Part shown: positions 33,413 through 41,555 of the stretch, in pieces | How the letters are laid out: each line of letters begins with the position of its first letter | How positions within the stretch are numbered: position 1 is the first letter of the stretch | Notes under the pieces: model-generated | Seen by the model: only the letters and a program-made list of their open reading frames with translations | The model's database searches: none | What the model was told of the DNA's origin: nothing | From: SZUA-365 sp034002405 | GTDB lineage: Bacteria; Bacteroidota; Ignavibacteria; SZUA-365 | DNA: 64,000 nt | Assembly: GCA_034002405.1 (NCBI GenBank) | Contig: JAVFAS010000004.1 | Span: 1-64,000, forward strand | Direction: 5' to 3' | Position numbers and translations under genes: made by a program

Positions 33413-34363
33413 TCAGAATGATGTGCTCAGGGAGAAACGGTGCAGCGCGCCGATTTCTCCGAGGGAATTGTAGGCGTAATCGAGTATGTACGTGGAAATT
33501 TTCAGACCGAACCCTCCGGAAAATCCAGCGAGCTTCGCGGTGTTGCCGATCTTCAGTTCGCGTCGCAGTTCGTTGTGATATCCCACCCGTGCCTTCAATG
33601 CGTCGCTGAGATCGAACTCTCCGCCGAGGGAAAAATTCTTGAAGCGGTCGAAAAACGATTCTTGCGACTCGTTGAGCTTGTGGAGATTGAACAGGAGATG
33701 AAGCGGCAGATGCTCGAGCTGCTTTCCGATGCCGATACGCACGTCCAGCGGCAGCGATTCGTCCACCCCGGCGAAGGTACTCAACTGCGTTCCGAGATTC
33801 GTGACGGCGCCGGCGAGTACCAGCTGTTCGTCCGGGAAATGATACGCGATGCCGAGATCCAGGCCCGCGGCGCTCGAGCTGTATTCTTCATAGGCGGCGT
33901 GGATGAATTTCACCGTCGCGCCATAATGCAGATCGCCGGACTTCCGGCCATAGCCAAAATTCACGGCCAGTTCCCCGGCACCGAATTCCCGTCCCGTGCG
34001 ATCGCCAAAACGATCGGTCTCTTCGAACGACCCGTAATTCAGATACACGACGCCCACCCCCGCGTAGCCGATTCCCTCGAATTCTTGTCCGAATACGGCA
34101 TACCCGGCGTTCACGTCAAGCAGATGCTTGAAAAACCCAACCGATCCCGAGGGGGCCTCGAGGGTGCTGAGGGAGGCGGGATTGACGAACATGGTGCTCA
34201 CGTCATTGCGGAGTGTCACCGTGGTATTGCCCAGGGCTGCCGCCCGCGCGTTCATCGGGATGCGCAGGAAATCGAAGGCCGTGATATCCTGTGCGTGACC
34301 TTGCGAGAGCGGCACGAACGAGAGCAGACCGAGGATCAGAAAGAAACGGAACCGATGCGGCAT
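33413..34363 (-). CDS. porQ: Type IX secretion system protein PorQ
   Basis: 316 aa with a signal peptide ending G-H-A-Q (about residue 25). The mature start has F-L-R-I-P-M-N-A-R-A-A-A-L-G-N near residue 33, followed by N-P-A-S-L near residue 61, the pattern shared by PorV/PorQ outer-membrane beta-barrels of the FadL-like/UPF0164 type. The remaining sequence is alternating beta strands ending S-L-S-T-S-F. PorQ helps anchor or attach T9SS cargo at the cell surface. The T9SS-type C-terminal domain at the start of the window is a candidate cargo. The other T9SS genes are not in the window. PorV is the main alternative but is usually longer. Confidence 0.8.
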   Translation of the reverse strand: MPHRFRFFLILGLLSFVPLSQGHAQDITAFDFLRIPMNARAAALGNTTVTLRNDVSTMFVNPASLSTLEAPSGSVGFFKHLLDVNAGYAVFGQEFEGIGYAGVGVVYLNYGSFEETDRFGDRTGREFGAGELAVNFGYGRKSGDLHYGATVKFIHAAYEEYSSSAAGLDLGIAYHFPDEQLVLAGAVTNLGTQLSTFAGVDESLPLDVRIGIGKQLEHLPLHLLFNLHKLNESQESFFDRFKNFSLGGEFDLSDALKARVGYHNELRRELKIGNTAKLAGFSGGFGLKISTYILDYAYNSLGEIGALHRFSLSTSF

Positions 34364-34414
34364 GAAGCGATCGCCTTCAATGATATGGAAACTGAAATGT
34401 AGTGCACGGCGAGG

Positions 34415-35368
34415 TCAATGCGCAAGGCGCAAATTCATCATGCGCGCGTGCGCGGTGTCGAATTCGTGCAGCAGGTCGCCGACCACCTGTGCGGCGGATA
34501 CGACCCCGCGCACCAGCGCGATACTCTGCCCCGCCTCGAATTCACCCTCGTCGACATTGCCTTCGAACATGCCCACCATCTCTCGCTTCCTTCCGAGCAA
34601 GTCCAGCAGCTCGTCGCGATCCGCCCCCCGTTGTTCCGCCTCCACGGCGCGTTCGGCGAAGGGCGTGCGGATGAGGCGCACGGGCGCGATTTTCTTCATT
34701 GTGAGTACGGTGTCACCATCGCCGCGCTCGACGACCAGTTGTTTGAACCGCGGATGGGCGGAGGATTCCTCGGTCGCCACGAACCGGGTGCCGATCTGCA
34801 CCCCTTCGGCTCCGAGCGCGAACGCGGCCAACATCTGACGGCCGTCGGCAATCCCCCCCGCCGCGATCACGGGGATGGAAACGGCGTCGGCCACCAGCGG
34901 AAGAAGCGACAGCGTGGTCGTTTCCTCGAAACCGTTGTGGCCGCCCGCTTCGAACCCTTCCGCCACGACGGCGTCGCAGCCAACCTGCTCCACCTTCCGC
35001 GCGTGTTTGAGCGAGGGGACGACATGCGCGACAACACAGCCCGCATCCTTCAACAACGAAAGATGTTTTCCCGGGTGCCCGGCGGAGGTAAACACGATCC
35101 GGATCCCCTCGTCAATCGTTGTCTGGATCAGCTCCGCCGCATCGCCGCGAAGAAGCGGAATGTTCACTCCGAGCGGACGTTGTGTCGCGGCGTGAGCCTT
35201 GCGGATGTGTTCGGTGAGCAGCGCGGGTTTCATCGACCCCGCGCCGATCAATCCCAGACCACCCGCATCGGACACCGCGGCGGCCAGCCTCCAGCCCGAC
35301 ACCCAGACCATGCCGGCCTGGATGATCGGGAACTGGATGCCAAACAGATCGGTGATGCGTGAATGCAT
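34415..35368 (-). CDS. Nitronate monooxygenase/2-nitropropane dioxygenase-like flavoprotein
   Basis: 317 aa from the ATG at 35368; upstream in-frame sequence overlaps the lipoprotein gene. I-I-Q-A-G-M near residue 15, V-A-E-G-F-E-A-G-G-H-N-G near residue 135 (His likely catalytic) and I-A-A-G-G-I-A-D near residue 167, then G-A-E-G-V-Q-I-G-T-R-F near residue 185, are the FMN-binding barrel motifs of the NPD group. Related enzymes include FabK enoyl-ACP reductase, which shares the fold; the nearby acpS gene makes a lipid role possible but does not prove it. The start lies 11 bases after the upstream stop. Confidence 0.82.
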   Translation of the reverse strand: MHSRITDLFGIQFPIIQAGMVWVSGWRLAAAVSDAGGLGLIGAGSMKPALLTEHIRKAHAATQRPLGVNIPLLRGDAAELIQTTIDEGIRIVFTSAGHPGKHLSLLKDAGCVVAHVVPSLKHARKVEQVGCDAVVAEGFEAGGHNGFEETTTLSLLPLVADAVSIPVIAAGGIADGRQMLAAFALGAEGVQIGTRFVATEESSAHPRFKQLVVERGDGDTVLTMKKIAPVRLIRTPFAERAVEAEQRGADRDELLDLLGRKREMVGMFEGNVDEGEFEAGQSIALVRGVVSAAQVVGDLLHEFDTAHARMMNLRLAH

Positions 35369-35378
35369 ACGAGTCGGC

Positions 35379-36863
35379 TCAATACTCGAATTGGATGATA
35401 TTGAGGCCGGAAATGCTGCTACCACTCGGGGCACCGGAACGGTAATTGAACACGCCGAGTGTGCGACCGTTCAGCGTGAGCTGCGTCTGGTAATTCGTCG
35501 TGGTGACGTCGAAGTAACAGTCGAAGGAGTTCATCCCCCAAAGATTCAATCCCGGGGCGGCGATCGGACCCGTCCCATCCGTGGTATTCGTGTCGTAATC
35601 CAACAGCGAAAGGAACCATGTGTTGCCGTTGGGCGCCGAGCCACCGGGTACCGGCGCGTTGCCGGGGGTGAGCACGCTCGCCTCGCCAATCGGTTCGTAG
35701 GCCGGATTGTAACGCTTGAGCGTCAATTCGTCACGGCCGCTGATCATGGTCCGATTCTGCGAGATGACGAGCATCACGGCGTGGTTCCCCGTGCGCAGCG
35801 CCGCCGAGTAGGCGCGGAGCAAGTCACTGCCCGCGGGTGAACGCGGAATCATGCGAAGACGCTCGGTGTGGGAATTCGCACGCCAGGGCTGGCGGTACAC
35901 ATGCATGTCGAAATGTGACTGCGACCCGCTGCGGACCCAGAGCTCCAGATGCTGTTCCGGTCCGACGACGTCGCTGTAGCTGATCTCGCCGTTCGCGTCG
36001 CTGGTCAGGACCGTCGAGCTTGCCTGGCGCTGGATTTCGCCATTGGCGAGCGTCCGGATTTTCACGGGAACGACCGTGACACCGGCGACCGGCGTGTTGT
36101 CAAGGAAATCGATGAGCCGGGCCTTGATTTCGTAGGTCATGCCGATTCTGGAATTCGGCATGTTTTTCTCCGCTGGAGAGGTTCCGGTGAGAAACGTGTG
36201 CATCGCCTCGAACGGGCCCTCGGCCGAGAGCAGTTCGAGATTGTCGTGTCCGGCGAACACCGCGTCGGTCGCGCCGGCGAGTTTGCCGTATTCCGCATTC
36301 CCGTGCTGCGCCGCATCCGTGCCGTCGCTGCGGATGCTCAGGTACTTGCAGGGCCCGGGCGTGATGTCGCCCGCGATCGTCAACCCGAGATCGAACGTGC
36401 CTCCGGCGAAAATCACGTGCGCGGCCTTGGCCGTGCCACCCATGTTCACCAGCCAGTGCTGGACAGCGGAAGCGCCGCTGCCGTGCGCGATGATGTCGAC
36501 GCGTGTGTCCGCCGACCCCGTCAGCACCGCGTTGACCTTCGTCTGCAGTTGCGCGGCCATCTTCGCGACATCGCTATCCGTACCGGTGAAGTATTCCTGC
36601 AGATCGAACGCCACCAGCTGGGCTTCGGTGTAGCCGTTGAGTGCGAACCGCTGGATGAGCTGCGTGAATACATCGGCCGCTTCGTGTGTGCCGTGGACGA
36701 ACACGATCGTCCGCACCTTGTCATCGATGGTCACGGTGTTGGTGTCCGTGGGATCAGGGTTTGTTGGCGTCCCGTCATCGTCGGAACAGCCGCCGAAGGA
36801 AAGCAAGGCCGCCGCGAAGACAAACCCGAACAGCGAAAGCGAATACCGGAAAAACCTCTCCAT
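35379..36863 (-). CDS. Surface lipoprotein with lipase-like alpha/beta-hydrolase domain
   Basis: 494 aa from the ATG at 36863, preceded by GGAGG. A signal peptide (7-22) leads to Cys26 (F-G-G-C), followed by Ser-Asp-Asp-Asp, the export signal reported for surface lipoproteins of Bacteroidota. The alpha/beta-hydrolase domain (~45-220) has F-V-H-G-T-H (oxyanion hole), A-H-G-S-G-A-S with Ser129, candidate Asp180 and G-H-D-N-L-E-L-L with His206 as a plausible triad. Residues ~235-494 are beta-rich, as in lipases with C-terminal barrel domains. Substrate could be a lipid or polyester. The nucleophile elbow is not the usual G-x-S-x-G. Confidence 0.75.
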   Translation of the reverse strand: MERFFRYSLSLFGFVFAAALLSFGGCSDDDGTPTNPDPTDTNTVTIDDKVRTIVFVHGTHEAADVFTQLIQRFALNGYTEAQLVAFDLQEYFTGTDSDVAKMAAQLQTKVNAVLTGSADTRVDIIAHGSGASAVQHWLVNMGGTAKAAHVIFAGGTFDLGLTIAGDITPGPCKYLSIRSDGTDAAQHGNAEYGKLAGATDAVFAGHDNLELLSAEGPFEAMHTFLTGTSPAEKNMPNSRIGMTYEIKARLIDFLDNTPVAGVTVVPVKIRTLANGEIQRQASSTVLTSDANGEISYSDVVGPEQHLELWVRSGSQSHFDMHVYRQPWRANSHTERLRMIPRSPAGSDLLRAYSAALRTGNHAVMLVISQNRTMISGRDELTLKRYNPAYEPIGEASVLTPGNAPVPGGSAPNGNTWFLSLLDYDTNTTDGTGPIAAPGLNLWGMNSFDCYFDVTTTNYQTQLTLNGRTLGVFNYRSGAPSGSSISGLNIIQFEY

Positions 36864-36888
36864 GAAAACCTCCACGATCAAGAATACA

Positions 36889-37272
36889 TTACGTGTCCGT
36901 GTCCTGTATCACCACCATCGCGGCGACGTAGGCGCCGCTGTGCGAAAGCGAAAGATGAATGTTCCACCTGCTGCATTGCCGGGCGAGACCGTTGTGCAGG
37001 ACGAACGCGGGCTTGCCCGCCTCGTCGTTGCGCACCTCGACGTCGGTCCAGCGAAACGCGCCGGTCCAGCCCGTCCCGATGGCCTTGGAAAAGGCCTCCT
37101 TCGCGGCGAAACGCGCGGCGAAGTGCTGGGCGGGACGAATCTTGGCATTGCAGTATCGGATCTCGGGTTCGCTGAAAATGCGATGCTCGAACCGTCGTCC
37201 CCACTGCCCCAGGAGACCCTCGAAACGCGCGATCTCCTCGATGTCGACACCGATTCCGACAATGCCGTTCAC
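36889..37272 (-). CDS. acpS: Holo-[acyl-carrier-protein] synthase
   Basis: 127 aa. G-I-G-V-D-I-E-E-I near residue 6 (Asp10) and F-A-A-K-E-A-F-S-K-A near residue 55 (Glu59) are the Mg-CoA binding motifs, and H-L-S-L-S-H-S near residue 106 is the C-terminal signature. It transfers 4'-phosphopantetheine from CoA to apo-ACP, which starts fatty-acid synthesis. The ATG overlaps the stop of the upstream HAD gene (ATGA). Confidence 0.95.
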   Translation of the reverse strand: MNGIVGIGVDIEEIARFEGLLGQWGRRFEHRIFSEPEIRYCNAKIRPAQHFAARFAAKEAFSKAIGTGWTGAFRWTDVEVRNDEAGKPAFVLHNGLARQCSRWNIHLSLSHSGAYVAAMVVIQDTDT

Positions 37273-37958
37273 GATGCGTCCTCGCGTAATGCGCGGATGA
37301 TGCCGATCAAGTCGCCAATATCCATCAGATCGTAATCCGCCGAGGATTGTCCGGTGTTGAATGTGTCACCGTACCGTGCGAAGGCGGTGCGCATGCCGAT
37401 ATTGCGTGCACCGAGAATGTCACGTTCCTCCCAATCTCCCACCATGATGGCCTGGTCGGGTTGCACCTGCATCAATGAAAGGACCCGCTGGAACGGTGTG
37501 GGACTGGGTTTGCGCTCGCCGGTATCCTCGAAGGTCACGACGGCATCGAAGATGTGGTGCAGATTGAGCGAGCAAAGGCGCAGCCATGCCTCGAGTTTCG
37601 GGGCATCGGAAACGACACCGAGTTTGAGACCCATGCGCGCGAGGGTGAAGAGCGTCATGTGCACATGCGGATAGGGCACGAGCGTCGCTTCGCGCGCCTT
37701 CCGGTACCCGACGATTCCCGCGGCGAGGACCTTGTGATCGACGTCGTTGGTGAGTTCCTCGAGCACACGGTTGAAAACGCGCTGATACTCGATCCCCTCC
37801 TCCTTGTAAATGCGACTCACCATCTCGTCGATTTCGCGAAATGACACCTGCAGTCCCGCATCGATCATTGCGCGAATGCCCGCATCGACGGCGTTGCGTT
37901 TCATGAGCATGAAATCGACAAGGGTGTTGTCGAGGTCGAAGACGACGGCATCAATCAT
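37269..37958 (-). CDS. HAD-superfamily hydrolase (subfamily IA)
   Basis: 229 aa from the ATG at 37958; the open frame continues upstream but inside the metallohydrolase gene. F-D-L-D-N-T-L-V at residues 7-14 carries the nucleophile Asp8 and Asp10 of motif I, V-V-S-D-A near residue 115 is motif II, and motifs III/IV lie at R-K-P-S-P and V-G-D-W-E-E-R-D. The cap is helical, as in subfamily I phosphatases. It overlaps the upstream PhnP-like gene by eight bases and acpS by four. A sugar phosphate or nucleotide is the likely substrate. Confidence 0.85.
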   Translation of the reverse strand: MIDAVVFDLDNTLVDFMLMKRNAVDAGIRAMIDAGLQVSFREIDEMVSRIYKEEGIEYQRVFNRVLEELTNDVDHKVLAAGIVGYRKAREATLVPYPHVHMTLFTLARMGLKLGVVSDAPKLEAWLRLCSLNLHHIFDAVVTFEDTGERKPSPTPFQRVLSLMQVQPDQAIMVGDWEERDILGARNIGMRTAFARYGDTFNTGQSSADYDLMDIGDLIGIIRALREDAS

Positions 37959-38742
37959 GATGATCCCACTCCGAGACAAGAGAAAGTCCATCATACGAAA
38001 ATTCCATGTCATCCGGAAGTAGCGCGGAGTCTCGTGCGTGCATGATAGTGTGCGCGATATGCGTGAAATACGTGCGTCGCGCCCCGATGCCGCGGGCGAC
38101 GTCGATCGCTTCCGTGAGACTGAAATGTGTGGGATGCGCGCGATGCCGGAGCGCATCGAGCACGAGCACGTCGAGTCCCGCGAGCAGGGACATTGACGTC
38201 TCGGGTATCCCGTTGGTATCGGTGAGATACGCGACATTTCCGACGCGGTAACCAAGGATGGGAAGCATGCCGTGGCGGACCGGAATGGGAGTGATCTCGA
38301 CGCCGGCCACGCGAAAGGGCTGCCCCTCCACAACAGGATTGAGCACCGCGCTGGGTACGCCGCCTCCTTCCTGTTGTCCGGCGCTGAACGCATAGCGGAA
38401 GGTCTGCCGGATCTCCTCGAGTGTCTCGGCGCGGCCATAACAGGGCATCGAGGATTGTTGCAGGTAATTGAACTGCCGCACATCATCGAAGCCGCCGATA
38501 TGATCGAAGTGATGATGGGTATACAGCACGGCATCGATCCGCGTGATGCCATGACGGAGCATCTGCTGCCGGAAATCCGATGAGGTGTCGATGAGCAGCG
38601 ACACGGCGCCGACGGTAAACAGCGCGGACGGCCGCAGTCTCGTATCGCGCGCATCGGTGGAGCGGCAGGTGTCGCAATCGCAGCCGATCGCGGGCACGCC
38701 CTGCGACGTCCCGGTTCCCAACAGACGCAGCGACACCGTCAT
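37951..38742 (-). CDS. PhnP-like metallo-beta-lactamase-fold phosphodiesterase
   Basis: 263 aa. G-T-G-T-S-Q-G-V-P opens the fold, T-H-H-H-F-D-H (H76, H78, D80, H81) holds the binuclear metal site, and Y-L-T-D-T-N near residue 172 is motif IV. Cys21, Cys23 and Cys26 at C-D-C-D-T-C match the three structural-zinc cysteines of E. coli PhnP, which hydrolyses cyclic ribose phosphodiesters. No C-P lyase genes are present, so the physiological substrate may be another cyclic phosphodiester. It overlaps the HAD gene by eight bases and the small upstream gene by four. Confidence 0.85.
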   Translation of the reverse strand: MTVSLRLLGTGTSQGVPAIGCDCDTCRSTDARDTRLRPSALFTVGAVSLLIDTSSDFRQQMLRHGITRIDAVLYTHHHFDHIGGFDDVRQFNYLQQSSMPCYGRAETLEEIRQTFRYAFSAGQQEGGGVPSAVLNPVVEGQPFRVAGVEITPIPVRHGMLPILGYRVGNVAYLTDTNGIPETSMSLLAGLDVLVLDALRHRAHPTHFSLTEAIDVARGIGARRTYFTHIAHTIMHARDSALLPDDMEFSYDGLSLVSEWDHHD

Positions 38743-39014
38743 CCCGTCTCGCCCCTGTCCCGTTCCCTGTCGATCACGTCACGCACGGCCGGTTTGACGA
38801 AGATGGCGTCCACGCCCAACTCGCCCAGCGCCCGCGCGACGGTGGCGATCTTTCGCTCGACCGTGAAGCGCTTGTTCACGACCAACAGCCGCTGCTCCTT
38901 GAGAATGCAATGTCCTCCATCGAAATCACCCTTCTCGTAGCGGATCGAATATCCCAGCTGTTCGCACGTCTCGCGCAACTCTTCGAGCAACGCTTCCTTC
39001 TCCATGCCGGCCAT
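38739..39014 (-). CDS. Small conserved-looking protein of unknown function
   Basis: 91 aa from the ATG at 39014; an ATG at 39005 is also possible. The longer open frame upstream lies inside the membrane-protein gene. Helix E-E-L-R-E-T-C-E-Q-L-G near residue 12 is followed by I-R-Y-E-K-G-D-F-D-G-G-H-C, then L-V-V-N-K-R-F-T and a helix rich in charged residues. No named domain is recognised. It overlaps the downstream PhnP-like gene by four bases and follows the membrane protein at once, so it is part of an operon. Cys35 and His34 in the G-G-H-C turn might bind metal. Confidence 0.6.
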   Translation of the reverse strand: MAGMEKEALLEELRETCEQLGYSIRYEKGDFDGGHCILKEQRLLVVNKRFTVERKIATVARALGELGVDAIFVKPAVRDVIDRERDRGETG

Positions 39015-39016
39015 GA

Positions 39017-39625
39017 CTACACCTGCTCCGTATCTGCCGGGGCATCGATTCCGCGCTTCTTGCGCATGGGCTGCCAAATCACCAACAAGGCCGCGGTGAC
39101 GTAGCAAAGCGCCGCCATGACCGGGAGGCCGGCGAGCGCACCGATGCGGTGCGAGATGGTTTTCCTCAGTTCGGTCTGAACGTCGATAAACGCCTGCGGT
39201 CCCTGCGTGGCCATGGCGTCCGTGGTCCAATCCCAGAGCCAGAAGAAATGAATATCCAAATATCCGGTGAAGATCTCCACCGGAACGAAGATGAACACGA
39301 GCAACGCGGCCATCAGCATCCACCCATGTTCCTTCAGCCGGAGCGGGATGCGCCAGAGTACGACAATCGACGCGATGAGGGTGATCGAGTACGCGATCAG
39401 CACCATCACCGATGACGCGAAAATCAACTGGTAAATCGTCTGCTCCTGGGCGAGTTGCACCGCGGGATCGAATTCGAGCGTGCCCGGAATGAACAGTTCG
39501 TACGCAATCAGCGCGCGATAGACGGTCCCACCGAGCCATAGCGCACCGGCGAACACGACGAACATAATGGATGCCCGAAGAATGGGATCATCCCACCCCT
39601 TGTTCGGGCGAATTGGGTCAGTCAT
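39017..39625 (-). CDS. Uncharacterised integral membrane protein
   Basis: 202 aa with four clear membrane helices (about residues 18-40, 68-90, 100-122 and 161-182). The second extracytoplasmic segment between helices 3 and 4 (F-F-W-L-W-D-W-T-T-D) is Trp-rich. No family was recognised. AGGA lies a few bases before the ATG. hslU ends-to-start spacing is seven bases, so it is probably the last part of the hslV-hslU transcript together with the small downstream gene. Confidence 0.65.
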   Translation of the reverse strand: MTDPIRPNKGWDDPILRASIMFVVFAGALWLGGTVYRALIAYELFIPGTLEFDPAVQLAQEQTIYQLIFASSVMVLIAYSITLIASIVVLWRIPLRLKEHGWMLMAALLVFIFVPVEIFTGYLDIHFFWLWDWTTDAMATQGPQAFIDVQTELRKTISHRIGALAGLPVMAALCYVTAALLVIWQPMRKKRGIDAPADTEQV

Positions 39626-39632
39626 GGAAGTC

Positions 39633-40991
39633 CTACAAGATATACTGGCTTAAGTCACGGTTTTTCACAATAGTAGAGAGCTTTTCCTGAACCAGTTTCG
39701 CGTCCACGCGCAGCGTGTCTTCCATCACCACATCCGGGACGTCATAGAGCACCTGCTCGAGCAGCGTCGTGAGAATGGTGTGCAACCGCCGCGCACCGAT
39801 ATTTTCGACCTGCTCGTTGACCTCGGCCGCGAGACGGGCAATTTCGCGGATGCCGTCATCCTCGAACTCGAGGGTGACGCCTTCGGTGAGGAGCAGTGCG
39901 CTGTACTGTTTCAACAGGGCGTTTCTGGGCACGGTCAGGATCGCGACAAAATCTTCTTCGGTGAGGCTATCGAGTTCGACGCGGATCGGAAAGCGGCCCT
40001 GCAACTCGGGAATGAGGTCACTGGGCTTCGAAACGTGGAATGCGCCGGAGGCGATGAACAGAATGTGATCGGTGCGGACGACACCGTATTTCGTGTTGAC
40101 GTTGCTCCCTTCCACGATGGGGAGCAAGTCACGTTGCACGCCTTCGCGCGAGACATCGACGCCCCCGCCGGTGGATTTCGTCCCGGCGATCTTGTCGATC
40201 TCGTCAATGAAGATGATACCGGCATTCTGCGTGCGTTCCCGCGCGACACGCGCCACGGCGTCGGGATCGATGAGCTTCTGCGCTTCGTCCTGCTGCAGCA
40301 TGACCTTCGCCTCGGCGATGCTGATCTTGCGCTTTTTCGTGCGTTTCGGCATCATCGAACTTAAAAGATTCTGGATGTCGACACCCATGTCTTCGAGCCC
40401 CATCGGTCCGAAAATCTGCGCGCTCGGATTCGGGGAGACCGTCACGTCCACCTCGATGACACGCGCATCGAGATTCCCGGCACGCAACTGTTCGCGCAGC
40501 TTCTCGCGCGTCTGCGACTGCATCTCGCTCTCCCCTTCCTGTCCCGGCGAGCGCGGAAAAATGATGTCGAGGATACGTTCTTCGGCCAACGCCGCCGCCT
40601 TTTCCTGGACCTCGGCGGCTTTTTCCGCCCGCACCTGATTGATGGCGATTTCCATCAGATCACGGACCATCGATTCGACATCCCGGCCGACATAGCCGAC
40701 CTCGGTGAACTTCGATGCCTCGACCTTCAAAAACGGCGCGCCCGCGAGTCGGGAGAGGCGTCGGGCGATTTCGGTTTTTCCGACCCCGGTCGGACCGATC
40801 ATGATGATGTTGTTTGGCATGATCTCGTCGCGCAGGGTTTCATCGACCTGCTGGCGGCGCCAGCGATTGCGCAGCGCGATGGCGACCGAGCGCTTGGCGT
40901 TGTGCTGGCCGATGATGTATTTGTCAAGCTCCTCGACGATCCGCCGGGGTGTGAGCGACTGTTGGAGAAGATGAAAGGAATCTTCGTTCAT
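39633..40991 (-). CDS. hslU: ATP-dependent protease ATPase subunit HslU
   Basis: 452 aa. Walker A G-P-T-G-V-G-K-T at residues 66-73, the I-domain insertion (about 110-230), Walker B I-I-F-I-D-E-I-D-K near residue 257 and sensor segments with G-R-F-P-I-R near residue 328 mark an AAA+ HslU. It unfolds substrates and feeds them to HslV. The C-terminal tail ends S-Q-Y-I-L, which inserts into HslV pockets. hslV lies six bases upstream. Confidence 0.97.
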   Translation of the reverse strand: MNEDSFHLLQQSLTPRRIVEELDKYIIGQHNAKRSVAIALRNRWRRQQVDETLRDEIMPNNIIMIGPTGVGKTEIARRLSRLAGAPFLKVEASKFTEVGYVGRDVESMVRDLMEIAINQVRAEKAAEVQEKAAALAEERILDIIFPRSPGQEGESEMQSQTREKLREQLRAGNLDARVIEVDVTVSPNPSAQIFGPMGLEDMGVDIQNLLSSMMPKRTKKRKISIAEAKVMLQQDEAQKLIDPDAVARVARERTQNAGIIFIDEIDKIAGTKSTGGGVDVSREGVQRDLLPIVEGSNVNTKYGVVRTDHILFIASGAFHVSKPSDLIPELQGRFPIRVELDSLTEEDFVAILTVPRNALLKQYSALLLTEGVTLEFEDDGIREIARLAAEVNEQVENIGARRLHTILTTLLEQVLYDVPDVVMEDTLRVDAKLVQEKLSTIVKNRDLSQYIL

Positions 40992-40997
40992 GGGTGC

Positions 40998-41537
<540 letters not shown>

Positions 41538-41555
41538 GCGATGGGACTTCCTGTG

